Shown here one piece after another: positions 9,556 to 18,425 of a stretch of 64,000 nucleotides of DNA. The translations under genes and the position numbers were made by a program. The stretch is from Spirochaetales bacterium (lineage in GTDB: Bacteria; Spirochaetota; Spirochaetia; DSM-2461), in assembly GCA_016936555.1 (NCBI GenBank), contig JAFGXR010000004.1, forward strand, positions 1-64,000. The letters run 5' to 3'. The notes beneath the pieces were generated by a model, which did not search any database, had not been told where the DNA came from, and worked only from the letters and a program-made list of their open reading frames with translations. Position 1 is the first letter of the stretch; each line of letters starts with the position of its first letter.

Positions 9556-9584
9556 TTGACATAAATCAATCAAAACACTATGTT
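9556..9584 (+). promoter_or_regulatory. Sigma-70 promoter of the MFS-ArsR operon
   Basis: A perfect TTGACA (9556-9561) and TATGTT (9579-9584) are spaced by 17 bases. The predicted start is near 9591 and the leader is about 38 bases. The short inverted repeat TTGA-N6-TCAA (9556-9569) overlaps the -35 box and could be bound by the regulator encoded in the same operon. Confidence 0.75.
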
Positions 9585-9628
9585 AGACACATATATAACT
9601 TAAAATATTATCGGTCCTGGAGGAAAAT

Positions 9629-10894
9629 ATGGAAAACAGAGAAAAGAGAAATATTATTCTCTCGGTTGCGGGCATGTCGGTTTCCCGGCTGGGAAGTCTG
9701 ATCTATACTTTTGCCATCGGACTTTATGTTCTGAAACTGACAGGCTCCGGACAGTCATTCGGGGTCACTCTGATGCTGGGGATACTTCCGCGCGTTCTAC
9801 TCGGCCCTTTCGCGGGCAATTTCGCCGACAGAATGAATAAAAAGGCCCTGATCGTCGGTTCTGATCTGTTCAGCGGAATTCTCATGATGGTTCTCTATTC
9901 CTACACACTCAAAGGCAATCTGACTCTTCCGCTCATCTACGGGACGACGCTGTTGCTATCCATTTCCTCGGTTCTGCTCGACAGCACTTTCGGAGCGGCC
10001 CAGAGAGATATTGTCAGACTTGAATCTCTGACAAAACTCGGCTCCCTCAGGCAGTCACTGGACAGCATCATCAATCTCGCTTCACCGATGATCGGCGGCG
10101 TCATCTATACCGTTTTTCCCATAAGCGCTTTTCTTCTTATCAACGGCATATCTTTCCTCATGTCCTCGGCTTCCGAATACTTCATTGATTTCAACTTCAA
10201 CAAAAGCTCAAAGGAACCGGCAGTCAGGCAATCCTTTTTCAAAGATATGAAAAGCGGATTCACGTATACGCGCAAAGACAATCTTCTCATAGGTATAGGT
10301 CTGAGCGCACTGATGCTCAATTTCTTTCTCTCATCGCTGGGAATCATTATACCCCTGGCTCTGGTCCAGCAGATGGGAATCGAAGAACAGCTTTACGGTC
10401 TTTCCACATCAATCATTTCTCTGGGAGCTCTCTTCGGCGCCGTTATCATCGGAAGAAAAAACAGCAGGCTTACCAGGAATCTCATGATCCGGTCGCTCGT
10501 GGTTGTGGGGATCTGTTTTACCCTGATCGGAGTAGCCATGCACAGTTTTTTCGGCGGTTCATACTTTGCCTTAATTCTCATTACACTCTTCGGTTTCCTG
10601 TTGATGGTATCAGTGACCTTCGTCAATGTTCCCATTGGAGTTTTTTTCCAGATCAGAGTCGATCCTGCCTATCTGGGAAGAGTCAGTTCAATCATAGGAT
10701 CGGTATGCCTGGGAATCATGCCCATTGCCTATATACTCTACGGCTTTCTTTCGGAGCTCTATTCCCCCTTTCTCATATTGACCATTTCGGGATCACTTAA
10801 TATCGTTATAGTCATCATTATGGCTTTATCTCCGGTTTTCAGAGAACTGGATGAACCCGTTTTGAGAATGGAAGCAGCAGAGGAGCCGGCATGA
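9629..10894 (+). CDS. MFS-type transporter, probable exporter
   Basis: This 421-residue protein has about 12 predicted membrane helices. The conserved MFS loop between helices 2 and 3 appears as GNFADRMNKK near residue 69. Overall it resembles the MFS_3 / macrolide-efflux branch. GGAGG precedes the ATG. Its stop codon overlaps the start of the regulator gene by 4 bases (ATGA), which couples the two. A regulator-exporter pair suggests inducible efflux, but the substrate cannot be inferred. Confidence 0.88.
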   Translation: MENREKRNIILSVAGMSVSRLGSLIYTFAIGLYVLKLTGSGQSFGVTLMLGILPRVLLGPFAGNFADRMNKKALIVGSDLFSGILMMVLYSYTLKGNLTLPLIYGTTLLLSISSVLLDSTFGAAQRDIVRLESLTKLGSLRQSLDSIINLASPMIGGVIYTVFPISAFLLINGISFLMSSASEYFIDFNFNKSSKEPAVRQSFFKDMKSGFTYTRKDNLLIGIGLSALMLNFFLSSLGIIIPLALVQQMGIEEQLYGLSTSIISLGALFGAVIIGRKNSRLTRNLMIRSLVVVGICFTLIGVAMHSFFGGSYFALILITLFGFLLMVSVTFVNVPIGVFFQIRVDPAYLGRVSSIIGSVCLGIMPIAYILYGFLSELYSPFLILTISGSLNIVIVIIMALSPVFRELDEPVLRMEAAEEPA

Positions 10895-11922
10895 CAACTG
10901 ATCATTTCTCATATAATATGCTGATGGAATTTCATGCGTTCCTGAGCCATCTGGCATCCTATGAGAGCGACTTCAAAAAATACACAGATTACTCCAGACC
11001 CGATGCTTTTGTGGAAAACCTCATCGACTCGGCCTATGCAGATTTAAGCCCGGCCATGAAAGGGGACCTCAAGCTATTTTACGGCGATTCGGTTCTGGTT
11101 CCCTATGCCCTTATAGCGAACTGGGTGCTGGGAACCGCTCCCGATTACAGGGAATTCCGCAAAACTCTTCAGGAAATGACCGCAGATGACTTCATTGCCC
11201 TTATCCTTTCCGCCGAGGATGACGACAATTTCCCGGAGGAAAGGGAGGAAGAGAGTTTCGAAAGAATGGAAGCCCAGCTGCAGGTACTGGATATGGATGA
11301 AACCATAATCGAGGGTTACCGGGAACTGAAGAAATTCCCCGTTCAAACCATGAACAGAATCCGTCTTTTTCTCGATCAGTTTTACTTTGCCTATTTCGAG
11401 AAGGCGGAGGATGAAATCGAGACTTTCCTGAAAGGAAAAGTAAAAGAGCACAGTGAAATATACAGCCGGGACAGCGCTCTGTTTAAGAAATCCATTGTAA
11501 AAGTCCACTTTGACGATCAACGGGACAACGAATCGGAATATCTTTTTACAACAGGGTATCTCAACGGCGGACAGCAATTCTATCATCAGAGCGGAAGCCG
11601 GATTTTCTGTTATTACGGATACCAGTTTGAACAGCTGTTCGATCCCGAATTTCTGAACCGTCAGATCATTGAATTGTTTAAAGCCGTCTCCGACGAAACG
11701 CGCCTCAGGATGATCCGCCTTTTAAGCCGGAAGAGCTGGTATTCCACCGAACTGGCCGAAGAACTCGACCTGAACAAAGCGACGGTCAGCTATCATATGA
11801 AAATACTGACCCGTTTGAATATCGTGGATATCGCGCTGGGAAAAAACAAGAGAATTTATTACCGGATAAATCTGGACAATCTGGGGGATTTTTTTCTTCA
11901 GTTTCTGAATTCTCTCAAATAA
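10891..11922 (+). CDS. ArsR-type winged-helix regulator with long N-terminal domain
   Basis: The protein has 343 residues. The last 80 or so form an ArsR-type winged helix: LFKAVSDETRLRMIRLL at the start of the domain, STELAEELDLNKATVSYHMK as the recognition helix-turn-helix, and a wing ending in RIYYRIN. The first 250 residues have no family that I recognise. They are acidic and helical, and may sense a ligand or pair subunits. It is translationally coupled to the upstream MFS exporter, which it probably controls. No metal-binding cysteine cluster of the classic ArsR type is present in the HTH domain. Confidence 0.85.
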   Translation: MTTDHFSYNMLMEFHAFLSHLASYESDFKKYTDYSRPDAFVENLIDSAYADLSPAMKGDLKLFYGDSVLVPYALIANWVLGTAPDYREFRKTLQEMTADDFIALILSAEDDDNFPEEREEESFERMEAQLQVLDMDETIIEGYRELKKFPVQTMNRIRLFLDQFYFAYFEKAEDEIETFLKGKVKEHSEIYSRDSALFKKSIVKVHFDDQRDNESEYLFTTGYLNGGQQFYHQSGSRIFCYYGYQFEQLFDPEFLNRQIIELFKAVSDETRLRMIRLLSRKSWYSTELAEELDLNKATVSYHMKILTRLNIVDIALGKNKRIYYRINLDNLGDFFLQFLNSLK

Positions 11923-11940
11923 CAAATCAACTGCCAGCAG

Positions 11941-11978
11941 GGAATCGAAAGCAGATAAGCTTTATTTGCTCCGATTCC
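11941..11978. terminator. Hairpin between convergent genes, possible weak terminator
   Basis: Arms GGAATCG (11941-11947) and CGATTCC (11972-11978), plus an inner AGCA/TGCT pair, form a stem between the ArsR-type gene and the convergent OmpA lipoprotein. Neither strand has a proper T tract behind it, so terminator function is uncertain. Confidence 0.35.
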
Positions 11979-12009
11979 GCTACTGAAAAAAAACATCACC
12001 GTCCGGAGT

Positions 12010-13155
12010 CTATTTCTTAAGGATGAAAACAACCCTTCTGTTTTTCCACCGGTTCTGGAGATCGGAAAAGGGAATAATCGGCCGGTCGGCACCGATTCCG
12101 ATGTAGTCCATGGAAACTCCGCTGACACCCCGTTCCTGAAGCGCTTCGAGAACAATTTTCGCCCTGTTTTCACTTAAGGGGACAAGAACTTCCCGGTTTT
12201 CCTTTTCCGCTTTTACCGGATTGTTCCAGAAAACCGATACGGCATGTCCTTCAACCGTTATCCTGTATCCGGGAAACTTCTTCAGTTTTTCCGCCAGCAG
12301 ATCAAGGGTTTCCAGATTACTGAGCCTCTGATCCGCTCCCACATCGAGAAAATCCGCTTCATAGGGTTTGAAGGTGATGGAATTGACGCGGATTCTGAAC
12401 ATATCGCCTTCCCGCCAGACGAGGATGTCTGTAGAGAAGGAATCTTCCGTAAGGCTGACATTTCCCAACGTATCGGTCGCTCTCAGCACAGCCCGGTAAT
12501 CGGCAGCGCTTCCTACGACGACTTCTCCGTGATCGGTTCCGTCCCAGAGGATATTCCCCCCTTCGTAATTATCTGAATTGAACCGCTTGATCATATCATC
12601 ATGGGAATCAAATATATCCAGAATCCAGGACTGGAGGCCTGACAATTCATCTTTTACGGTAACCGTGATCCCGAGAATGTCGTTTACCCCGTCGTCATCG
12701 GGCGAAAACAGCCCTTCGGAGAAAGTAACTGTTCCTGCGGGGCCGGTTGTATCGAGAACAAAAACCGCGGTCTCCTGAACGAATGGTTCAGTCATGCCGG
12801 GAAACCAGATTGAAATCCGCCCTCTATACCGTCCGTCGGGAGCGGTTTTCCCGTTATCCGATTTTCCGTCCCAGGACCAGAGCTGGGGAACCTCACCCTT
12901 ACCGGGGACAGTTCTTACAGCCTTCTCATCTTCATTCACAATTTCAAGAAGCCACTTTTCCGGAATGTGATTCGTTCCCGCCAGTATCTGGAATTCAATA
13001 TCATCGTGAAGTCCGTTACCCGTCGGGGCCACACCCGGTCCTTTGACCTGAATGAGGACTATTTCATCTGTATAATCGACCTGTGCCGACTCAGGCGTCG
13101 TTTTACAGCCGAACAGAAATAAAGCCGTTACTAAAACAATCAGTAATTTTTTCAT
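12010..13155 (-). CDS. OmpA-domain lipoprotein with Ig-like (FlgD-type) modules
   Basis: This 381-residue protein has a lipoprotein signal peptide with Cys at residue 17 (LFLFGC). Two FlgD-type Ig-like modules follow, each with a WDG turn (WSWDGKSDNGKTAPDGRY; ILWDGTDHGE), plus one FSPDDDGVND calcium-loop-like motif. The last 110 residues are an OmpA/MotB-type peptidoglycan-binding domain (VEGHA, PLSENRAKIVLEAL, RWKNRRVVFILKK). The usual GHTD has become GHAV. It lies 12 bases after the larger paralogue and shares its C-terminal end closely, so it looks like a tandem duplicate. It probably links the outer membrane to the cell wall. Confidence 0.85.
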   Translation of the reverse strand: MKKLLIVLVTALFLFGCKTTPESAQVDYTDEIVLIQVKGPGVAPTGNGLHDDIEFQILAGTNHIPEKWLLEIVNEDEKAVRTVPGKGEVPQLWSWDGKSDNGKTAPDGRYRGRISIWFPGMTEPFVQETAVFVLDTTGPAGTVTFSEGLFSPDDDGVNDILGITVTVKDELSGLQSWILDIFDSHDDMIKRFNSDNYEGGNILWDGTDHGEVVVGSAADYRAVLRATDTLGNVSLTEDSFSTDILVWREGDMFRIRVNSITFKPYEADFLDVGADQRLSNLETLDLLAEKLKKFPGYRITVEGHAVSVFWNNPVKAEKENREVLVPLSENRAKIVLEALQERGVSGVSMDYIGIGADRPIIPFSDLQNRWKNRRVVFILKK

Positions 13156-13167
13156 AATTCTTCCTTT

Positions 13168-15624
13168 CTACTTGATGAGAATAAATTCGACCCGCCGGTT
13201 CTTCCAGCGGTTTATCGGATCGCTGTGGGGCACGACCGGCATATATCCGCCCTGTCCTCCCGTCGAAATCCGTTTCCCGTCGATTCCCCTCATAATAAGA
13301 GCATCGCGTATGCTTTCCGCCCTGTTTGCCGAGAGGGGCAGCAGGACCTCGTTTTCCTCTTTGAGCCATCGGTCCACTTTGTCCCAGTACACCCTGACGG
13401 CATGTCCTTCGATGCTGATTCGGTAGGTACTGTATTTCCCCAGGATCTGAGCCAGCCTGTCCAGAGTCTTAACATTGCTTTCAGCCAGCTGGGGTTCCAC
13501 ATCCAGGTAATCGGCCGTAAAAGGTTTGAAATAGATACTGGATATGCTGATTTTCAGTTTATTGCCCTCTTTGAGAACAAGGATGTCCGTGGGCAGAGCT
13601 TCCAGCTGGACTGTTTCGTTTCCGACACTGTCCCCTGCTACAATCTTAACCGTGTAATCCGACGCCGACTGAATCAGCTCTCCGGTTGCGGAATGACCAT
13701 CCCATATATACTTTCCCGATTTGAAGAAAGTCGAAGGGAGAACCATAAAGACCTGACCGTTTGGATCGAGAATATAAGCCGTCCAGTAATCGACGGAGAA
13801 ATTGTCCGTTACATCGACCTCGATTTCCAGAGCATCGTTAGATCCATCGCCGTCAGGAGAAAAAGGAAGACCGGAAAGCCTGCACAGGACGGCAGGTGCC
13901 GTCAGATCGAGAACAACCGGGGAGCCCGATAAAACCCGGGGCTCATTGCCTTTTTCGTAAACAGCGGAATAGGAAACGAAAAACCGCCCCTCCTCTATTT
14001 CTCCATGGGAGTTCAAGCCGTTCCATGTCAGGGTTTCCGGTATAGCGCCCGTGATGTGCTCCCCGAAATCAAAAACAGTCTCCTCCGACTCGTTCAGTAT
14101 GGAACAGCTCCAGGAAATGATACCCTCGCGGATTTCCTGAGACATGTCCCAGCTTGCAAAATCGCTGAAGCCGTCTCCGTTGGGACTGAAAACGCCCGTC
14201 AGGTTAGCCAGCTTTATCGGTGTAGGCCTCCGGTCTATAAGGAAAGGTGATGACTGGTAACGGGCTGAAGTTCCGGCCGGATCCGTAGATTCAAGGACAT
14301 AGCGGTAGGTTCCGTCGGGAGCCTGGTTGCCCGAACCGTCCAGACCGTCCCATTCGAAGGAGAAAGCTTTATCCTTCCACTCGTGGGTTCTGATGGCCTG
14401 GCCTGACTGATTGACGATAGCCCCTTTCCAGACCGGTTCGATGGAAGTCGTCTGATTAATGGAGATTGTATCGGATTTTCCATCGCCGTCGGGGGAGAAG
14501 ATTCTCGCCGAATTGGACAGGACCGCCTTGGGAGGAGTGATATCCAGTTCCATGGAGGAGGATGTGACAGAAGGCTTGTTGCCATTGTTGTATTCAACGG
14601 AATAGACAGCGTAGTAATGTCCTTCGGGGAGCATCGTGCCACTGTCGTTTCTTCCATCGAAGGACATTTCCCCTTCAAAAGCCGGCGGATCGAGGCTGAA
14701 GGACCTGACAATGACACCCTTCTCATTGATAACATGCATTGCGGCAGAAGTTATATCAGCGGAATTGTCGGCTCCCGGTCTGATCGATACCGAGTCTTTT
14801 ACGCCATCTCCATTGGGGGAAAAATGAGTAAGATCGATTTCGCAGGAGATCATAAAGAAACGGTTTTCCATGGACAGACCGGTTTCTTCGAAAAGCGCGC
14901 TGTTCCCCGCTTTGTCGGTAGCGGAAAGCCTGAAGCTGTACTCGCCTTTGTCAATCATGACACCGTCGCCATCCCTACCGTCCCACTTAAAATCCGCCGG
15001 AAGCCCTGTCCAGGAGAATTCCCGGATTTCCTCACCGGCGGAATTAGCGAAGCTTCCTGTCCACAAATCTTCGGAGGAACCGGACAGATAGAGATCGAGA
15101 TAATCTCTGTTGCCGTCGCCGTTGGGCGAAAATTTCCGGTAGGGAATGGATATCGCGGCTGCAGGAGGCGTATTGTCCACTATGATTTTGAAGCCCCTTA
15201 CTGAACCGGTGTTGCCCGAATAATCCCAGGCATCCACTGTTAGAAAATACGGTCCGTCGGGGGCGAATTCCCCGCTGTCTTCCCGTCCGTCCCAGATGAC
15301 GGTTTCGGGGAGGTCGAGAGGCCTTTTCCTGCCGGATATCCTGTTTTTCCCTTCGGGAACCATTTTGCCGTACGTTCCGGACCAGACAGTCCTGTCCGAT
15401 TCGTCGATAACGCTCAAAGTGTATCCGGCCAGGATAAGGCCTTTCCGGTATTCCATGGCCAAGGCGAACTCGGCCACATCCTGAATACCGTCCCCATTGG
15501 CCGGAGAGATATACCGGGTTTCCCACCAGGGACCGTCGAGGGGAACATCCCCTTTATATGTTGCGCAGGACACAACAAACCAACTCAAAACAGAAAACAG
15601 AAAAAGAAAACGGGATCCTTTCAT
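13168..15624 (-). CDS. Large OmpA-domain lipoprotein with repeated SPNGDG Ig-like modules
   Basis: This 818-residue protein has a lipoprotein signal (FVVSC, Cys near residue 20). At least six copies of an F-S-P-[N/D]-G-D-G-x-x-D motif mark successive FlgD-type Ig-like repeats, several with a following WDG turn. The C-terminal 110 residues form an OmpA-like domain (IEGHAVRVYW, PLSANRAESIRDAL, RWKNRRVEFILIK). The frame is open 29 codons further upstream, but AGGAG with an 8-base spacer and the signal peptide support the ATG at 15624. The acidic loops suggest calcium-stabilised repeats. It is the first gene of a two-gene operon with the smaller paralogue. Confidence 0.88.
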   Translation of the reverse strand: MKGSRFLFLFSVLSWFVVSCATYKGDVPLDGPWWETRYISPANGDGIQDVAEFALAMEYRKGLILAGYTLSVIDESDRTVWSGTYGKMVPEGKNRISGRKRPLDLPETVIWDGREDSGEFAPDGPYFLTVDAWDYSGNTGSVRGFKIIVDNTPPAAAISIPYRKFSPNGDGNRDYLDLYLSGSSEDLWTGSFANSAGEEIREFSWTGLPADFKWDGRDGDGVMIDKGEYSFRLSATDKAGNSALFEETGLSMENRFFMISCEIDLTHFSPNGDGVKDSVSIRPGADNSADITSAAMHVINEKGVIVRSFSLDPPAFEGEMSFDGRNDSGTMLPEGHYYAVYSVEYNNGNKPSVTSSSMELDITPPKAVLSNSARIFSPDGDGKSDTISINQTTSIEPVWKGAIVNQSGQAIRTHEWKDKAFSFEWDGLDGSGNQAPDGTYRYVLESTDPAGTSARYQSSPFLIDRRPTPIKLANLTGVFSPNGDGFSDFASWDMSQEIREGIISWSCSILNESEETVFDFGEHITGAIPETLTWNGLNSHGEIEEGRFFVSYSAVYEKGNEPRVLSGSPVVLDLTAPAVLCRLSGLPFSPDGDGSNDALEIEVDVTDNFSVDYWTAYILDPNGQVFMVLPSTFFKSGKYIWDGHSATGELIQSASDYTVKIVAGDSVGNETVQLEALPTDILVLKEGNKLKISISSIYFKPFTADYLDVEPQLAESNVKTLDRLAQILGKYSTYRISIEGHAVRVYWDKVDRWLKEENEVLLPLSANRAESIRDALIMRGIDGKRISTGGQGGYMPVVPHSDPINRWKNRRVEFILIK

Positions 15625-15936
15625 CACCTTTTCTCCTGCAGGCACAGAGCCTGATCCATACTGGCCGGAATCAAATTCCGGACTGAAATCCGCTAGAAGT
15701 TTACGAGACATTTTTTATAATTTTGATGGGAAAAAAAACGAATGGATAGACACATCTATTTCTTTTCTGCAAAACGAAATAGACCTTAATTTAAAACCTA
15801 TAGACTGTCCTGAAAAAAACATGAACATAGGCACTCCTTTATGTCGGCTTGCATTGTATACTTATTTCTCAAAAAGTAAAGAGGGATAGATGGCAAAAGC
15901 TTGAAATTTTAAACAAAATGGACAGATAATTGAAGA
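15625..15936. other. Divergent intergenic region between OmpA lipoproteins and trkH
   Basis: This 312-base AT-rich stretch contains a leader hairpin (CCGGAA 15665-15670 / TTCCGG 15676-15681) on the OmpA side and a possible 37-codon ORF on the minus strand. I could not find a convincing -35/-10 pair for either flanking gene. Confidence 0.5.
15715..15828 (-). CDS. Possible 37-residue small ORF upstream of the OmpA lipoprotein gene
   Basis: An AAAGGAG box sits at good spacing before the ATG at 15828. The frame runs 37 codons (MFMFFSGQSIGFKLRSISF at the start) to a TAA just upstream of the lipoprotein leader. The peptide is Phe/Ser-rich and has no recognisable domain. It could be a chance frame in AT-rich DNA; the ribosome-binding site is the only positive evidence. 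Confidence 0.22.
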   Translation of the reverse strand: MFMFFSGQSIGFKLRSISFCRKEIDVSIHSFFFPSKL

Positions 15937-17030
15937 ATGAAAAAGTTCCTTCTTTTCGTGCTTCTGATTCTGGGAGTCTCCGGGCTTTTTTTCGAAAACC
16001 GCGCCGATCTTCTCGGGAATTACCGATGGATTATCACTGTAATCGATTATATTCTCGTACTGACTCTGCTGGCCGAATCCATTCAGAGTTTTACCCGGGC
16101 GGGAAACAAACTGTATTATTTGAAGAAAAACATCCCCTCGCTGGTATTTCTTGTAATTTATATGACCCTGTTCCTGAGCAACAAGGTTCTGACCCACAGA
16201 TTCGCCGACGCCGGAATCAAAGGCTACTTCGCCTTTATCATTATCAGGAATATTCTTCTCATTCTGAAAGTCTATGGAAGAATGAGAAAATTTTCGGGCT
16301 TTCTCCATTCCATTTTTTCGAAGCCCGCCCAGACCGTGGTCCTGAGCTTTATTCTCGTTATTCTGGCAGGGACTCTCGTGCTTATGATACCCATCATGAC
16401 GGCGGGCTGGGTATCATGCTGCTCTCCTTTTTCCTGGTCTTTTCCTTCAGAAAGAAAGTGAGCATCAAGGACCGATCGCTCCTGACCTTTATGCTGAACG
16501 AATCGGACATAGCCTCCATAATCAAAAGCGTGAAGCGGATTATCGTGCTCACCTTTTCCATTGAAACAGGCGGTGCCCTGTTGCTTTTACCCCAGTTTAT
16601 CGCATCGGGACTGAATCCCGGCAGAGCCCTGTTTTATTCATTTTTTCACGCGATTTCGGCCTTCTGTAATGCCGGGTTCGCCCTGTTCAGCAACAGCCTG
16701 GAATCCTTCAGCGCCAGTCCGGCCATGAATTTCACCATAGCCGGTCTTATAATCGCCGGAGGAATCAGCTTTACCGTTCTGACCGATCTTTTTTCCGGCC
16801 TGAAAGCCCTGATAAAGAGAACGCAGCACAAGCTCTCCATAAACACAAAGGTTATTGTGCGATTCTCCCTTTTCCTGACCCTGGCGGGAATGTTCATCAT
16901 ATACAAGCTGGAACATGTTCCCATGCTTCTGGACCGGAGTCCGGGAGTGCAGTACCTGAGCGCTTTTTTCCAGAGCGTCACCCTCCGTACGGCCGGTTTC
17001 AATACCCTTCCCATGGGAAATCTTCAAACC
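15937..17030 (+). pseudogene. trkH: Broken TrkH/KtrB-type potassium channel subunit
   Basis: The first 155 codons encode hydrophobic helices ending in LVLMIPIMTA, which normally lead into the first pore loop. At about 16398-16406 the reading jumps frame straight to GGLGIMLLSFF, the helix after that loop. About 45-50 residues, including the first selectivity-filter segment, are therefore missing, and the remainder is one frame off. The second half is recognisable TrkH (FFHAISAFCNAGFALFSNSL; SVTLRTAGFNTLPMGNLQ). It ends abruptly at about 17030, where it fuses in frame to TrkA. The last 100 or more residues with the later pore loops are gone. It cannot make a working channel subunit as written. 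Confidence 0.85.
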
Positions 17031-17696
17031 GGAACTCTGGGCAGAACAATCTGCGAAGTCCTGACGGAAAAAGGAGCGGAAGTCATTGCCATCGACAATG
17101 TTCCGGCCCAGATAAACAAAGTCAAGGATATCGTTACCCAGGCCATCCAGCTCGATTCATCCGATGAGGATTCGATCGCCAGCGCTCCCTTTTGACCAGG
17201 TCAATGCCGCCATAGTGCCATCGGGGACAATATCGAAGCCAGCATCCTGACAACGACGCTGCTGAAACAGCAGGGGGTTCCCTACATCATTTCGCGCGCG
17301 GTAAATAAAACCCATTATACAGTCTTGAAGCAGGTAGGAGCCAATGAGGTCGTCAACATCGAGGAAGAGGAAGGCGCCAGAATCGCCATGAATATCATGG
17401 CTCCGGCCCTGATGGAGAAGGTCAAACTTTCAAGGGACATCTGTCTGCAGGAAATACCCCTGCCCCCGGCTTATATCAAAACCAGGCTGGGCACGTTGAG
17501 CCTTACGGAAAAATACAGACTCCGGATGGGAGCTCTCAGGCGTTATTACACGTCGCTGGACAGGGACGGGAATTCCATCCGGACAGAAAAACTCCTGTTT
17601 CCCGAACCGGATGAAGAGCTGCTGGATGGCGATATCCTGATTCTGATCGGCTCGGAATCCGATCTGGAGGAATTCCGGAAAGGCGGTGAAGAATAA
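17031..17696 (+). pseudogene. trkA: Truncated and frameshifted TrkA-type potassium uptake regulator
   Basis: TrkA/KtrA is the cytoplasmic RCK subunit that binds nucleotide and gates TrkH. The start codon and first Rossmann strand are missing; the frame opens at GTLGRTICEVLTEKGAEVIAIDN, fused to the TrkH remnant. One extra T in the run at 17190-17193 creates a stop. About 25 bases later (17214-17218) one G is missing, which restores the frame at AIGDNIEASILTTTLL. From there the RCK-N end and the RCK-C domain (GTLSLTEKYRLR, LLDGDILILIGSE) read normally to the stop. The two small indels cancel and could be sequencing errors. The fused 5' end cannot be explained that way. Confidence 0.82.
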
Positions 17697-18425
17697 ATGA
17701 AAATTATCAGGACCTCGAGGCTTATCATCTCGATTTCACTCATGATCGTTCTCACGGCAGCTCTGGTTCTTGTCGCCATGGAGATAAAACAGGGAAGTCC
17801 TCCCGAGATAAAACTCTACAGAGAGAATATACTCTTCTGGGGGATTATCGGCTTGTCGCTGCAGATCTGGCTGGGCCTATCGCTGCTGCTCAACCATCGC
17901 GGTTTGATCAATGAAGTAAGAAGGCTCGCCCGGATCGGAGATTTTTCCCAGCCTCAGGCCAGGAAGATACTGGAACATCTCGGTCCCCTGGGCAGGGAAA
18001 TGGAAAGGATGATGCGGGAACAGAACAATCTGGTTCACCTGCGCTCCAACAGGATTCCCGCCCTGAACAATCTTGTAAAACTCATGGGAAGCAATTATTC
18101 GGAGCCGATTATCATAAGCGATGTAAACGGTGATATTTTATCTGTCAGCGGGAATCTCAGTGAAAAACTGAAAAAGAACAATCCCGACATCAGCGGCGTG
18201 ACATGCACTCCCGTTACCGACATGGTTGGAGAAATCCATTTCTGCCTCTGGGAGATGGAAACCTCCCGCTTCACCGGACAGAGTCTCCTGGCTCCCGTTA
18301 AATCAAGAGGCCGTAGAACGGGAGAAAACATCCGGGGATTGATCAGCAGGATGAGAAAGCCGAAAGCTAAAGCATCTCCCGGATCTCATGAATCCGGTCA
18401 ATCAGACGCTTCTGGGAAACCTTGA
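17697..18425 (+). CDS. Membrane protein with HAMP/PAS-like region, function unknown
   Basis: This 242-residue protein has two N-terminal membrane helices (about 9-28 and 44-64). A linker with HAMP-like character follows, then a short PAS-like segment (EPIIISDVNGDILSVSG, about 137-153), and a basic C-terminus. No kinase, cyclase or methyl-accepting domain follows. The ATG directly abuts the trkA stop codon, so it belongs to the trk operon. Its last 59 bases overlap the 3' end of hrpA on the other strand. A sensory or accessory role in potassium uptake is only an inference from position. Confidence 0.65.
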   Translation: MKIIRTSRLIISISLMIVLTAALVLVAMEIKQGSPPEIKLYRENILFWGIIGLSLQIWLGLSLLLNHRGLINEVRRLARIGDFSQPQARKILEHLGPLGREMERMMREQNNLVHLRSNRIPALNNLVKLMGSNYSEPIIISDVNGDILSVSGNLSEKLKKNNPDISGVTCTPVTDMVGEIHFCLWEMETSRFTGQSLLAPVKSRGRRTGENIRGLISRMRKPKAKASPGSHESGQSDASGKP

